From Arcuatula senhousia (Eukaryota; Mollusca; Bivalvia; Mytilida; Mytilidae): 64,000 nucleotides of DNA. The DNA lies in assembly GCA_963971305.1 (NCBI GenBank), contig OZ020306.1, positions 37,531,512 to 37,595,511 of the forward strand. Direction: 5' to 3'. The notes under the pieces are model-generated. The model ran no database searches. It was not told where the DNA came from and was given only the letters and a program-made list of their open reading frames with translations. Of this stretch, positions 44,073-54,545 are shown one piece after another. Position numbers and translations under genes: made by a program. Every line of letters begins with the position of its first letter. The first letter of the stretch is position 1.

Positions 44073-47000
44073 TTTGTCTGAAAAGTACAATTTTTGTAGG
44101 AATTTGTCTCAATATTGGGCGACACTCTACAAATGTCTCTTTTTGTCTCGATTTTTCTCGACAAATTCATGACATTGAAAATTTGAGCATTTTTGTCTCG
44201 ACAAACTCTTGACATTCTCGACATATTCTTAACACTCTGGATTTTAGGTAATTTTGTCTCGACAACTTCTCGACATTCTCGAATTATTCTAAAAATCTTT
44301 AATTTTAGTTCAGTCTGTCTAAATAGGGTTAAAATATCGACAAAGATGAAAATAATTTTTTGACAAACTACCCTGATACCTGCTTATTCATTTTAGCATT
44401 TATAAAAATAAATAAGTATGGTTTGAATTTCTGTTTTGTCATATTATTGTTATCTATTTGTTTTAAGTATTTAGGAAAAAAAACAGCTAGGTCCATAATA
44501 AGGAATCTACATTGAAATTAGTATATGCTTTAAATATAAAATAGGATTATTTAGCCGTAAACACCCCTAAAAACGGACAAAATTGATTGGTTCTTTTTGC
44601 ACAAAATTGATGTAAAAACACTAAAAAATTATCGAGCTTGACTTCGCTTTGCAAAAACAATCTTTACATCCCCCTAATTAAAATAATAGATCAGCCCCTT
44701 ACTGTGGCCGACCAGAAAATTTACAACGGAAGGGGGCACAATTAAAAATGTTCTTTTAGGAACTCTTGTTTCATACAGTTCCTAACTAAATTTTCCTGTC
44801 AAGCGGGAGGGCTCATGCCCGGCACGCCGATCCTAAATCCATCTTTGCCTAAAGAGTAGGTTTCAACAAGCATCAAATGAGAATACGTCATTTTCGAGTT
44901 CATTGCTTTTCGGAAAAATCCCTCAATTAGACAGAAATTATCACGTGACTTTACAAGTTTTTGAGTCAAACTGGTCTGTTGCCTCGTAGACTATGTAAAA
45001 GCGTTTGTGGGTTTATGAAACCAGTGATATCTTTATAAAAGGTAAATACTTCAATTTAATGAAAAATTATTCTTACATGTGTAGAAACATTTCCAAAAAT
45101 GAATATTCCATCGTAAATAAACAACACAGCAGTATTTATTATGATCTATTGCTCTTACTTGCACCGGAAGTCGTCATGCCCCAACAAATGTATAATAAAA
45201 GAACTGTTCCCGGGTTCACCAACAATTCCGCGCTGTCGTGAAAACGGCGTATTACATGCTGAAAGGTTAAGTTGAATTAAAAAATTACAGTAGTCCGTAT
45301 TCTCAGAAAGAAGCTTTTCTTGGTCTTAAGGGGGTTCCGAACACCATTTTGACCTAGATATCGACCAAATTAAAAGTGTTGATTTTGATAAAATAACGCA
45401 CATTTTTACCAAAATGCATACAATGAAATATCATACTTTTATGAATTCATTACATCCATAATTTTTAAACAAATATGATTTCTTAAAAAAATTGTGGTCT
45501 AAAGTTTGCAATCTTATGGTACATCCAGCAAATTTTACTTACAGTTTCAAACGAAACTAATTACGTCCTTCAATTATTGAATCCATTATCTAAAACAAAG
45601 GCGTTTCCATGGTCACATTTGGCAGAGGTTAAAACCCATATGATATTGTTATGATCTTGACAACTCTGATAAACTTTACATTATATTCATTTTTTTGACT
45701 GGAATGTTTGCTTCATCATTAAGTTAAACTTTTTTCAATTTTTATTCTCCAATCCATTATATCTTGGCAATTTGTGATTTTCAATCGCTGTATATGTAGA
45801 ACTATTTCTGAAAAATGTTTCCATATGTGTCCAATGGAAAGGATTGATGCAAAAATAAAAGGAATATGATTAATGTATGCCCAGAATTAGGTTTAAATCA
45901 ATAACAAGCAATAAATCTCACTAACCAATTCAATAAGCATGCACCAATTTCAAAATCTCAAGATTTTAAAAGGATAATGTTGGTTAAAGGCAAGGGAGAT
46001 AATTGTCAACCATGGCCAACCATGGTCTTCTGACTACTGTCAACTCCAATTTTATATACTTTGGTTCATTGAGTGGACGGTCAAATGTAGACAGATGTTA
46101 ATAATTATTTTATTCCTAATTTTTAACCAGAGGGTCTGGACATTAACATTGCTTGTTAAAAAGTTTTAATAAAATTTACATCAGTGGTAGACATTGACAG
46201 TACAATGTAACCATTGTCAGTTATTGAATCAGAGTCATAGTTTTTTGCCATGGTCAGTGTATGACTATGGTTGCACAACCACAGTTAAAATCATGGTCAA
46301 TCGCAATACTTACCATATTAGTTGATGGTCAACTGTCTGTCCAGAACCAAAAGGCATACCCTAAATTAATCACAGATTATATTTCTGTTTGTCCATCTGT
46401 CAGAGGTCGACTTCTCGAGTATGCTATCCCAATAATACCTTGACTAAATTTACTCCTAGAGGAAGTAGCCTTTTGTTTTGCTTGTAATAAACTTGACTAT
46501 GCTAGTCAGCTGCACTTTATCCAGTGTTGATTAGTAACATAAGCTGCCAAATTGACAATGCATATGGTTGCTGATTAACTGAGAAAATCTTTAGCCATGA
46601 CAGTGGTTGAGCAGGGCATAGTCAAGGCATAAATTGACCATGGTTGACCATGGTTGTAACCATGGTTGACCGTGCTTCAACCATAGTCAACCATGGTCAT
46701 TTTATTAACCATGGTCAACCATGGTCCAAGTAAGGTCAACCATGGTTGACCATGGTCAAAACATGGGGTTTACCATGGTTGACAGTGCTTCAACCATGGT
46801 CGACCCTGCTTTGACCATGGTTGTCCATGGTTAACCATGGTCAACCATGGTCACATTTCGCAGGGTTGGTGGTTTAAATAATAAAGAGTGCTTTGACATA
46901 ATTTTTTGCATGTTTTTTATTTTACTGATTTATGCTCTTTAAAGTCGTTTATTTGCACCTTATTATCTTTAATATTATTGTTGGGAAGTTATATAAAGCA

Positions 47001-48150
47001 GGCCATTTCCATTGAAAATTACACTTCAGACAAGTAACATACAACAGGGATTAATTTATACTTTTTAATCAAAAGTTTTCTCATTTCCAGCATACAATTA
47101 TGCATGTATATTGAAATGACTTAATTCATCAAATAAGGCATGAAACTGTCTAACTTCTTCTTTTAACCATACGCAGCCCTACTAGATACTTTTTTACCAC
47201 CTACCAGATCTGGGTGCAATTAGTACTTGAGATTCATATATACCTGTAGTTCTGAAGTGAAATTGTTTTATTTAAAAAGAGTTGATGCTATTTTATAAAG
47301 TGTTTTTAATCCTATCCGTGTTTTTTTTATTTGTAACATGAAAAAACATTTATTCCAAATGTTTTTATAAATAATTAAAAAAATTAAATTCAAAAATAGT
47401 GTTAACGTTACATGATGATTATTTTACATGTTTTAATATAGATCACTTTGGAATGAACTTATGTATTAATTCAAATAATTTGACAATAATATGTACATGT
47501 ATCCTAAAAATCTGCAAAATACACATTAATGGCTTACAAAAAGAGGGGCTTGACTGTTTTGGTGCCTATAAATGTCAGAGCATAAAGATTTATGTCAGCA
47601 AATAATTTGTATGCTTATTTTATTTTAGTTTTATAAAAATAAAATTATGTTTTGTTAAAGTAATCATTCAATTTACAGCAATAACGTCATATTTGAAATT
47701 TGATAATGACAAGTAAACTGTCAAAATTATATATAGGCTGAAAATACACAGGGGACGAATACACTACAAACTGGTATTTTAAGGTCAAGGTAATCAAAAC
47801 TGCAAAAGTGAAACTAGAGAAAAGAAAAGGCAGGGACTGTTACATTATAAACATTTCCATGTAGTTTCAGTGAATATTTTGATAAAAATTGAAAGTGCAC
47901 ATATAGATATTGGAAATTACCGTTTATATGCAACAGATATGAAAAAAAGTAAAATCCTTAGGTTTTTTTTTAATTTGTCATGCAATTCTTAGTGAATAAT
48001 ACATAAAACCTTTAACAAAGAATTCATCTTTTTCCCCGCCAAGTATACAACTGCACCGTAAAAGCATGCATAGGTCATATGTGTGTTCACAGTCATTTAA
48101 GTTTTTTTAAGTAGTTCTTTTAAGTATTTACATCATTAGAGATGTAGACC
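44072..48150. other. 4.1 kb foreign stretch interrupting the retrotransposon
   Basis: Between the endonuclease and reverse transcriptase pieces. It starts with degenerate units of TTTTTGTCTCGACAAA and TTCTCGACATATTC type (44,080-44,290). It continues as AT-rich DNA and contains the CCATGG array (45,998-46,860). No coding region recognised. Inverted ends or a target duplication could not be identified by eye. Confidence 0.5.
45998..46860. repeat. Array of CCATGG-centred palindromes
   Basis: Isolated copies begin at about 46,010. From 46,635 to 46,857 there are about fourteen CCATGG cores, mostly as AACCATGGTT, GACCATGGTTG or AACCATGGTCA, on no fixed period. Nearly every core is a 10-14 bp palindrome, so adjacent units can pair with each other in either orientation. 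No coding potential. Confidence 0.85.
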
Positions 48151-48512
48151 TTTGTCATCGCTCCAACTATTGATATTACTGACAACAGAATCCTAAAACT
48201 ACTTCAAAAACTAAATTCATCCAAGCCTACAGGACCAGATAACATCCGTCTACGAGCCTTAAAAGAACTAGCAACAGTTGTAGCTCAAACACTTAAAATC
48301 ATATTTTGTAGGTCACTAGAAACCGGGGAAGAACCAATCTATTGGAGACCAGCCAATGTCAGCCCTGTATTTATGCCTGAAGTGGTATCGTCATAAACCA
48401 AAGAACTACCGACCAATCTCGCTTACATGCATATGCTGCAAAATAATGGAGTGCATAATAACAAGCCACATAATAAAACATGCAGACCAAAATTGTCTAC
48501 GGCAAACTCATT
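48150..48512 (+). pseudogene. Reverse transcriptase (finger domain) of the non-LTR retrotransposon
   Basis: One frame gives ILKLLQKLNSSKPTGPDNIR, then LRALKELA and PANVSPVF. After a frameshift it continues NYRPISLTCICCKIMECII. These are the first conserved RT blocks of CR1/jockey-like elements. The palm with its catalytic aspartates is missing because similarity breaks at about 48,512. Confidence 0.8.
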
Positions 48513-49138
48513 TTTTTTTACCCCCCAATTTTTTGGTGTCAATTAGACCGAAATGCAATAAAATGAATATTGAAAAACAAATTGGCCACAAATTTTGCCT
48601 CAAAAGGAGTTTATTTTGATCAAAATAGATCGACAATATTGATTGATATTTTATTTACTTGCATTACGTCACATTGACACAGATTTAGACTGAGTAGTTT
48701 TAACGCGGACACTAATCGGAATCTCGGGTTTTGTCCCCGAATACATTGATATGTTGAAAAACTACCAATATGTTTCATGTTTACCTTTTAAATCACATTC
48801 AAAACTTAATACAGGCAATAATTGTCAGTTTTATTCATTAAGTAGCTCTAATATTCGGTTGCCGTTTTAATTTTCTTCCGAGCTAAAACTTCGAGAAACA
48901 GATTATGCACCACGTGCAAGAACTATGGAAGTTTTCAATCAAAGAAAATATAATGCGCATGCTTACAGCTCATCTACATCTCATGAATATGTATTTTTGT
49001 AAAGCTTTACAAATATTATATATTTTTCAATTTTTGAAGTAATAAGGTACCTTAGTGGTATTTTGAACGTTTGAATCTTTCTAAATAAACAAAACGAATA
49101 GACTGACGACATTTTTTTGGTTTAAAAAACATAATTTT
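48513..49138. other. Stretch replacing the reverse transcriptase palm
   Basis: Starts with a T run and CCCCCCAATTTTTTGG and continues AT-rich to 49,138. It is not homologous to the flanking retrotransposon. No coding signal. Confidence 0.5.
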
Positions 49139-49760
49139 TCGTAGACATTTTGCCTTTAAAAACAACATATGTGGAAAAGCCAATAAAACATTAGGCTTCC
49201 TTAGACGAAACCTGAACATCGGATCAACATGCATATTTTTCACTCCTACGACAATAGTGGAATATGCATCGACAGTCTGGGACCCATTTACTCAGAAAGA
49301 CATAAGACATCCATACCCTGGAAATGATCAAAAGAAGAGAAGCCAGATACGTATGTACAGACATGGAAATAGATCAAGCGTCAAGGACGTGCTGAAAACC
49401 TGGAATGGAAATATATACAACAAAGACGGTAGGAGGCATGACTAACTATGCTCTTCAAGATAAAGAACAAAGAAGTTGCAATCTTTACAGAGAACAGGCT
49501 AATCCCACCAATCCGACTCTCAGGAAAAATGGACCACCACTCATTCCAGATACTAAATACTAACGACTACAGAAAGTACTCCTTCTTCCCAAGAACCATC
49601 AGGGATTGGAACGCATTACCTCAAGATAATGCATCAGCACAGACTACTGCCACCTTTAAACAAAATTGGCAGACCTGGAGGAGTAGATTGCAAACAAGTG
49701 TATATAGTTTTATTTGTATATATTCTGCAAACATGGATATGCAGCTTTTATATTTTGGAA
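49139..49760 (+). pseudogene. C-terminal part of the non-LTR retrotransposon reverse transcriptase
   Basis: First frame: ANKTLGFLRRNLNIGST, IVEYASTVWDPFTQKDI. A second frame from about 49,448: LFKIKNKEVAI, NRLIPPIRLSGK, YRKYSFFPRTIRDWNALPQD. This is the standard end of CR1/jockey-type proteins. A short gap at DIRH and the frame change show decay. Confidence 0.85.
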
Positions 49761-49833
49761 CCGCTAACACTAACCTGGCAGTATAATTAATCTGATGATT
49801 GTGGCCAGTAATAGGCAGAACCAGAACAAGAAG

Positions 49834-50223
49834 ATGAAAGAGGCAAGGTTCTTTAATCTCACTTTCAGATATATCGACGATTTCCTCTCTGTAAACAACG
49901 ATTCGTTTGGTAGATGGATTCCTTTGTCTCCAGAGTTAGAAATTAAGGAAACCATCGAATCCAATTGCCTTACATCGTTCTTTGATTTGCATCTCGAATA
50001 TGACAAGGATCGTCATCTCAGTACAACAATTTACGATAAAAGAGACGACTTTAATTTTCGAATTATTAATTTCCCTAACCTTGAAAGCAACATACCCACC
50101 TCACCTGCTTACGGTGTTTATATTTCACAACTTATTCAATATGCCAGGGTTTGTACAAATTTTTCTGAATTTTTGATACAACAATGTTTGGCTGTATATA
50201 TTGAAGACAATGTTCATTTATGA
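49834..50223 (+). pseudogene. YIDD-type reverse transcriptase fragment with intact catalytic motif
   Basis: Open for 130 codons: RYIDDFLSVNN (catalytic YIDD), PELEIKETIESN, FFDLHLEYDKD, IYDKRDDFNFRIINFP, NIPTSPAYGVYISQL and YARVC, after which similarity stops at FLIQQ. It follows the dead CR1-like element and belongs to the same family as the copies at 14.6, 28.6, 37.1, 40.6 and 60.5 kb. Lacking both ends, it is a fragment, though this part is remarkably unbroken. Confidence 0.8.
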
Positions 50224-50820
50224 GTTGTATTTCAATTTTTTAACATATTTGTATAATGTTCTATTAACTACCTTTTTTGAAAGATTTTGTCAGTATTGTA
50301 TCTAAATTACAAGAAATTGGTCACTTATGATCATTAGGTTACTGGAATGACCGTATCTACATGTTTTAAAGTGTGACTTTACCACTTTGCTGATTCACTA
50401 ATTTGTATATTAACCATTTTGAGGCCATCATTTACTGTTCACGCTTGCTACTTCAAGAGCGAAAAATTGGCACTGTATTCTTCACGAGCAACAACAGCAT
50501 TTTTTGGAAAACATAAAATTTTATAACATTTTTTTTTATTAGCTGTCACGAAATAGAAAAATTTGTTTTGAATATAATGATATGCTAATTAGAACGTCAT
50601 TTTTTGTATTTTTTTATTTGTATAAAGAATGTCATTCCTGTAACCCTAACAAGTGTAGGATGCAGTAACGCAGTCAATTCTTGAAACTGGTGAAGCCTTA
50701 TTGCGTACTTTTTTCACCAGTATACAAAGTAATAGCAATCATTTTGTAAGACAGTTTTTTTTTCATTTTTTCTAAATAGCTTTAATATTGAGTGAAATAA
50801 ATCCACTTTCGGGTATATAA
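50224..50820. other. AT-rich non-coding stretch
   Basis: No gene or named repeat recognised. Confidence 0.45.
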
Positions 50821-50822
50821 TA

Positions 50823-50945
50823 GCGTATGCTCCATAACGAGTTCGTCGCCTTCTACTTCCACGAGCAGCTTTCTATACTTTGCCGCTGTTGTCGATTCCT
50901 TCACGAGTCAAGCACTCGCGATACCGAATGACGGCCGTATTAATA
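50823..50945 (-). pseudogene. Mutated inverted copy of the 34,074-34,168 exon
   Basis: On the - strand GGTATCGCGAGT..., GAATCGACAAC and GCAAAGTATAGAAAGCTGCTCGTGGAAG align with 34,050-34,128. Both start codons are lost (ATG to AAG, ATG to ACA). Alignment stops near GGCGAC in the copy. Confidence 0.65.
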
Positions 50946-51035
50946 ATTAAGCCACATTTGCTGTGACAGAAAAGTACACTTTAACATTACAATAAATATG
51001 TCTGAAAACTAAACTCTCAATTTGATATCACTTAC

Positions 51036-51338
51036 ATCTTAGTTGGGCTGTAACAACCAAAACGTTTGAAGGTGATGGTCCATATGAGCATGTCCAGCTT
51101 CCACTATAATTTGCAGAAATAAACCCGGATATGAATAGCTTCGTCGTGTTTGTTCCTGTTTGATTTATTGTTGAACTGCTACATTTGTCGCAAACACAAG
51201 ACTCTACAGCTTCATTATTATCATGATTATGATAAAAGGCAATTTGCTGATTTAAGTCTTCAGTAATACAAGTGAATACAACCGTTGCATTTTCTTGAAA
51301 GCAAGTAGGAAAAACAGATAGAGCCGGTAGTTCTTGTT
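51036..51338 (-). CDS. Exon encoding an immunoglobulin-like domain
   Basis: On the - strand TTATTTATTTTAG precedes the exon and AAGAT|GTAAGTG ends it; 303 nt, entered and left in phase 1, the classic arrangement for one Ig domain per exon. It is fully open, about 100 residues. ATVVFTCITED gives the B-strand Cys, and ISANYSGSWTCSYG gives the Y.G.W.C F-strand motif, followed by a G-strand SNVLVVTAQLR. Two more Cys (ESCVCDKC) lie in the middle and may form extra disulfides. Asn-X-Ser/Thr sites suggest secretion or the cell surface. Likely part of a mollusc Ig-superfamily receptor or lectin-like immune gene. No neighbouring exon was securely found; weak candidates lie downstream at 36.5 and 20.05 kb. 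Confidence 0.75.
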
Positions 51339-51573
51339 CTAAAATAAATAAAAAGTATGATTAATGATTTATCACGACATTTAAAAGCAACACAATTATA
51401 ATCCCTAGATTGTGATTAATACACAATGCAATCAATTTCTACTCCAAATTTTTAGTTGAAAATCCGATTCTTTCGTTCGTTTTAATTGTTCTTACCCTCC
51501 TACTTGTGACTCATTTGAGCATGACAATGACAATAGAAATATAGAACTTATTTTTTTTTGCAATTTTAAACCA
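51339..51573 (-). other. Intronic or flanking sequence upstream of the Ig exon
   Basis: AT-rich, with no second exon visible before the repeat that starts at 51,574. Confidence 0.4.
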
Positions 51574-52569
51574 GAGGCTCCCAGGAGGCTGAATCGCTCA
51601 CCTTGTATTCAATGATACTTATAAGCTGGATATTTTCACAAAGGACTGCTACTTTGTGGAATAATCAATTTTAATGTTTTAAGGGAAACAACTCCTATCA
51701 AGAAAAGTCTTACAACTTTGACCCCATTAATTTTCAAATCTTTATATGCTTAACAAAATGCAATTTAAATTTTTCAAATATCTTGTACAGTTTTCAAGAT
51801 AATGGTCTAAAAAAGATAATTTGAAAAAAAAACAGGAAAAAGAGCAATAACCCCTACAACCATTGTCAGATCTTCTTCAAAAGTTCAGGACATGTACAGT
51901 ACTTGAACCGATCAATGCAACACTTTGACGGATCGATGACTGATCGGTGACGGATGATGACGCGTTTGGACCGGATTGGTGACTGATTGATGACGGATTG
52001 GTGAATGATTGGTGACTGGTTGTTGACTGGTTGTTGACTGATTGATGACGGATCAGACGGATTGGACGGATGACGGATACCATAGGTAACCGGGCTATCG
52101 ATCTATTTTGACTGATACGATCGATCGGTATAATAAGAAATTTCTTCTGTGAAACGAAGTTATCGTTTATACCTATACGTTTATAACATGTATCACGCAA
52201 CACAAACCAGTCACGGCGTTAATTTAATTTGTTTTAAATAAATTATGCTATAGTGTTAAATAAGACGTGCATTTTCTATTTAAATATGTTAATATTATCA
52301 ATCTAATAAATTTGATTATTGTTTAAATAGTACTTCCTTTAAACTTAATAGGCAAAGTTAGCTAGTGTTCTTTTCTTCTATAAAAATAATAATAATATAA
52401 TTTTATTTCATTTGTTCTGATTTTTAAATACAAAAACAGAAACCGTGCTGAAAAAATCTTTAAAATGTTAAAGGGTTCTGCTTAAAACAATCATTTCAAC
52501 AAATTGTAACATATGATTTTAAAAGAACAACAAAATCAGGCGAGTAAATTTTATTTTAATTTACTGTGT

Positions 52570-53790
52570 TAAATTTGTTCTCATAGGAATATAGATCACA
52601 TTTGCAAATTTCTGATGTAAAATATATAGAACTTTTTTTAGTAAAATCTTATATTTGAGCTTAAAATTGTATGACGGTTGAATGAAATTGACAAGAAATT
52701 GTTTGCGAAACTTAACAACCTATTCATCAGATTTGACACATAAATGGTATGTTAAGTTGTAAAGTTGCATAAATACATATTGCTGCCTAAAAAAATAAGG
52801 CTCATTAAGTTAAGAGATTATAAAGAAAATTTGTTCTTATATAAATATAGATCAAATTTGCAAATTTTTATTGAGCATAAAATTATATGAAGGTTTAATA
52901 AAATTGCCAAGAAAATGTTTGCGAAACAACTTTTTTCATCAGGTTTGACACATTAATGCTAAGATAAGTTGAAAAGTTGCATAACTACATATTGCTGACT
53001 TTAAAAGTAAGGTTCATAAAGTTAAGCGATAATAAAGAAAATTTGTTCGCAAAGGAATATAGATCACATTTGCAAATTTCTTATGTGAAATATATGAAAC
53101 TTTAGTAAAATCTTATATTTTAGCTTAAACTTATATGACGGTTAAATAAAATTGTCAAGAAATTGTTTTTGAAACAACTTCTTTCATCAGATTTGACACA
53201 TTAATGGTATGTTCAGTTGAAAATCTGCATAAATACATATTGGCGCCTTAAAGAATAAGGTTCATAAAGTTAAGAGATTATGAAGAAAATTTGTTCGCAA
53301 AGGAATAAAGATCACATTTGCAAATTTCTTATGTAAAATATATGAAACATTAGTAAAATCTAATATTGGAGCATAAAATTATATGACGGTTTAATAAAAT
53401 TGCCAAGTAAATGTTTGCGAAACAACTTTTTTCATCAGGTTTGACACATTAATGCAAAGATAAGTTGAAAGGTTGCATAACTACATATTGCTGACATAAA
53501 AAATAAGGTTCATAAAGTTAAGAGATAATAAAGAAAATTTGTTCGCGAAGGAATATAGATTACAATTGCAAATTTCTTATGTAAAATATATGAAACTTTA
53601 GTAAAATCTTATATTTTAGCTTAAAATTCTATGATGGTTAAATAAAATTGACAAGAAACTGTTTTCAAAACAACTATTTTCATCAGATATGACACATAAA
53701 TGCTATAATATTTTGAAAACTTTAATAACTTCATATCTTTAACTTGAAAAATAAGGTTCATATTTAACCATTTTTAAGAGATTATCATCG
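52570..53790 (+). repeat. Tandem repeat, about five units of 210-256 bp
   Basis: TTTGTTC followed by GGAATATAGATCACATTTGC recurs at about 52,575, 52,831 (short variant), 53,043, 53,291 and 53,539. Each unit continues with TATATGACGGTTAAATAAAA, TTTCATCAGATTTGACACAT and AAGGTTCATAAAGTTAAG. Non-coding. Confidence 0.8.
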
Positions 53791-54459
53791 ACCTGTATAG
53801 AAGTCTATGACACGTATGAGATTATGTTATTTCTATTATAGAAATGTTAAGACCAAACATTTTTTATGCAAGCTACAAATGTATAAGAAATTAAAAATCT
53901 GATGTTTGAGCTTAATATTATATGATGGTTTTATAACAATCACAAAAAATTGTTTTCAAAATAATTTTCTGACAAGATTTTAAATGAGGTATTTCAAAAT
54001 ATAATATATTTGACATCAAAAATCGTATGAATTTTCGCATTTTAAAACAGAAATGTGTTATGTCTTTACATTAATTTAAGTTAGACTTTATTTATTTAAG
54101 CACAATTCGGCTGTGCTTTGTAATATTCTATTTTTTATTAGTAATACAAGTGTGAACTCTAATGCATATTGCCTAGCAAGCCGCTATGGACACAAAAAGC
54201 AAAGGTCTGCTTTAGTAACATAAAAAAGACTTTATTATTTCTAGGTCCTGCTAAGGTTTATGGTTGAATTCTATATGTAGCCTTTGCTGTACACATACTA
54301 TAAAATCGATCTAAAATTAAGCCATGTCGATGAATCTAAGTCATGTAAGTGTTTATCCTAAACATTATTTGTTTTTAGATCCAGTATAAGCATTGTACTA
54401 TCTCCTATTTAGTTTAAAATAACTGCATCAAAGTTTGGTTATGTTAGTGGAGGAAATAG

Positions 54460-54545
54460 TAAACTATTGCAGATAAAGAAAAGCTGTTGCTTGCTTAAAC
54501 CTTCAGCTCATCGAGCTGTACAAAAGTCTCCATTGGATCAAAGAT
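54460..54545 (-). repeat. Fragment of the 150-bp subunit of the AGGTGAGC element, inverted
   Basis: ACTATTGCAGATAAAGAAAA, GCTGTTGCTTGCTTAAAC and CAGCTCATCGAGCTGTACAA are the reverse complement of the subunit at 21,060-21,130. It lies inside the 4.1 kb transposon, so the transposon picked up host repeat DNA or was hit by it. Confidence 0.65.

Noticed and set aside
45005..45241. 78-codon + strand frame with a possible GTAAAT donor early on
   Set aside because: No domain, and it sits in the foreign stretch that interrupts the LINE.
53040..53790. Possible satellite/centromeric repeat
   Set aside because: Only about five units, confined within one TIR-bounded element.
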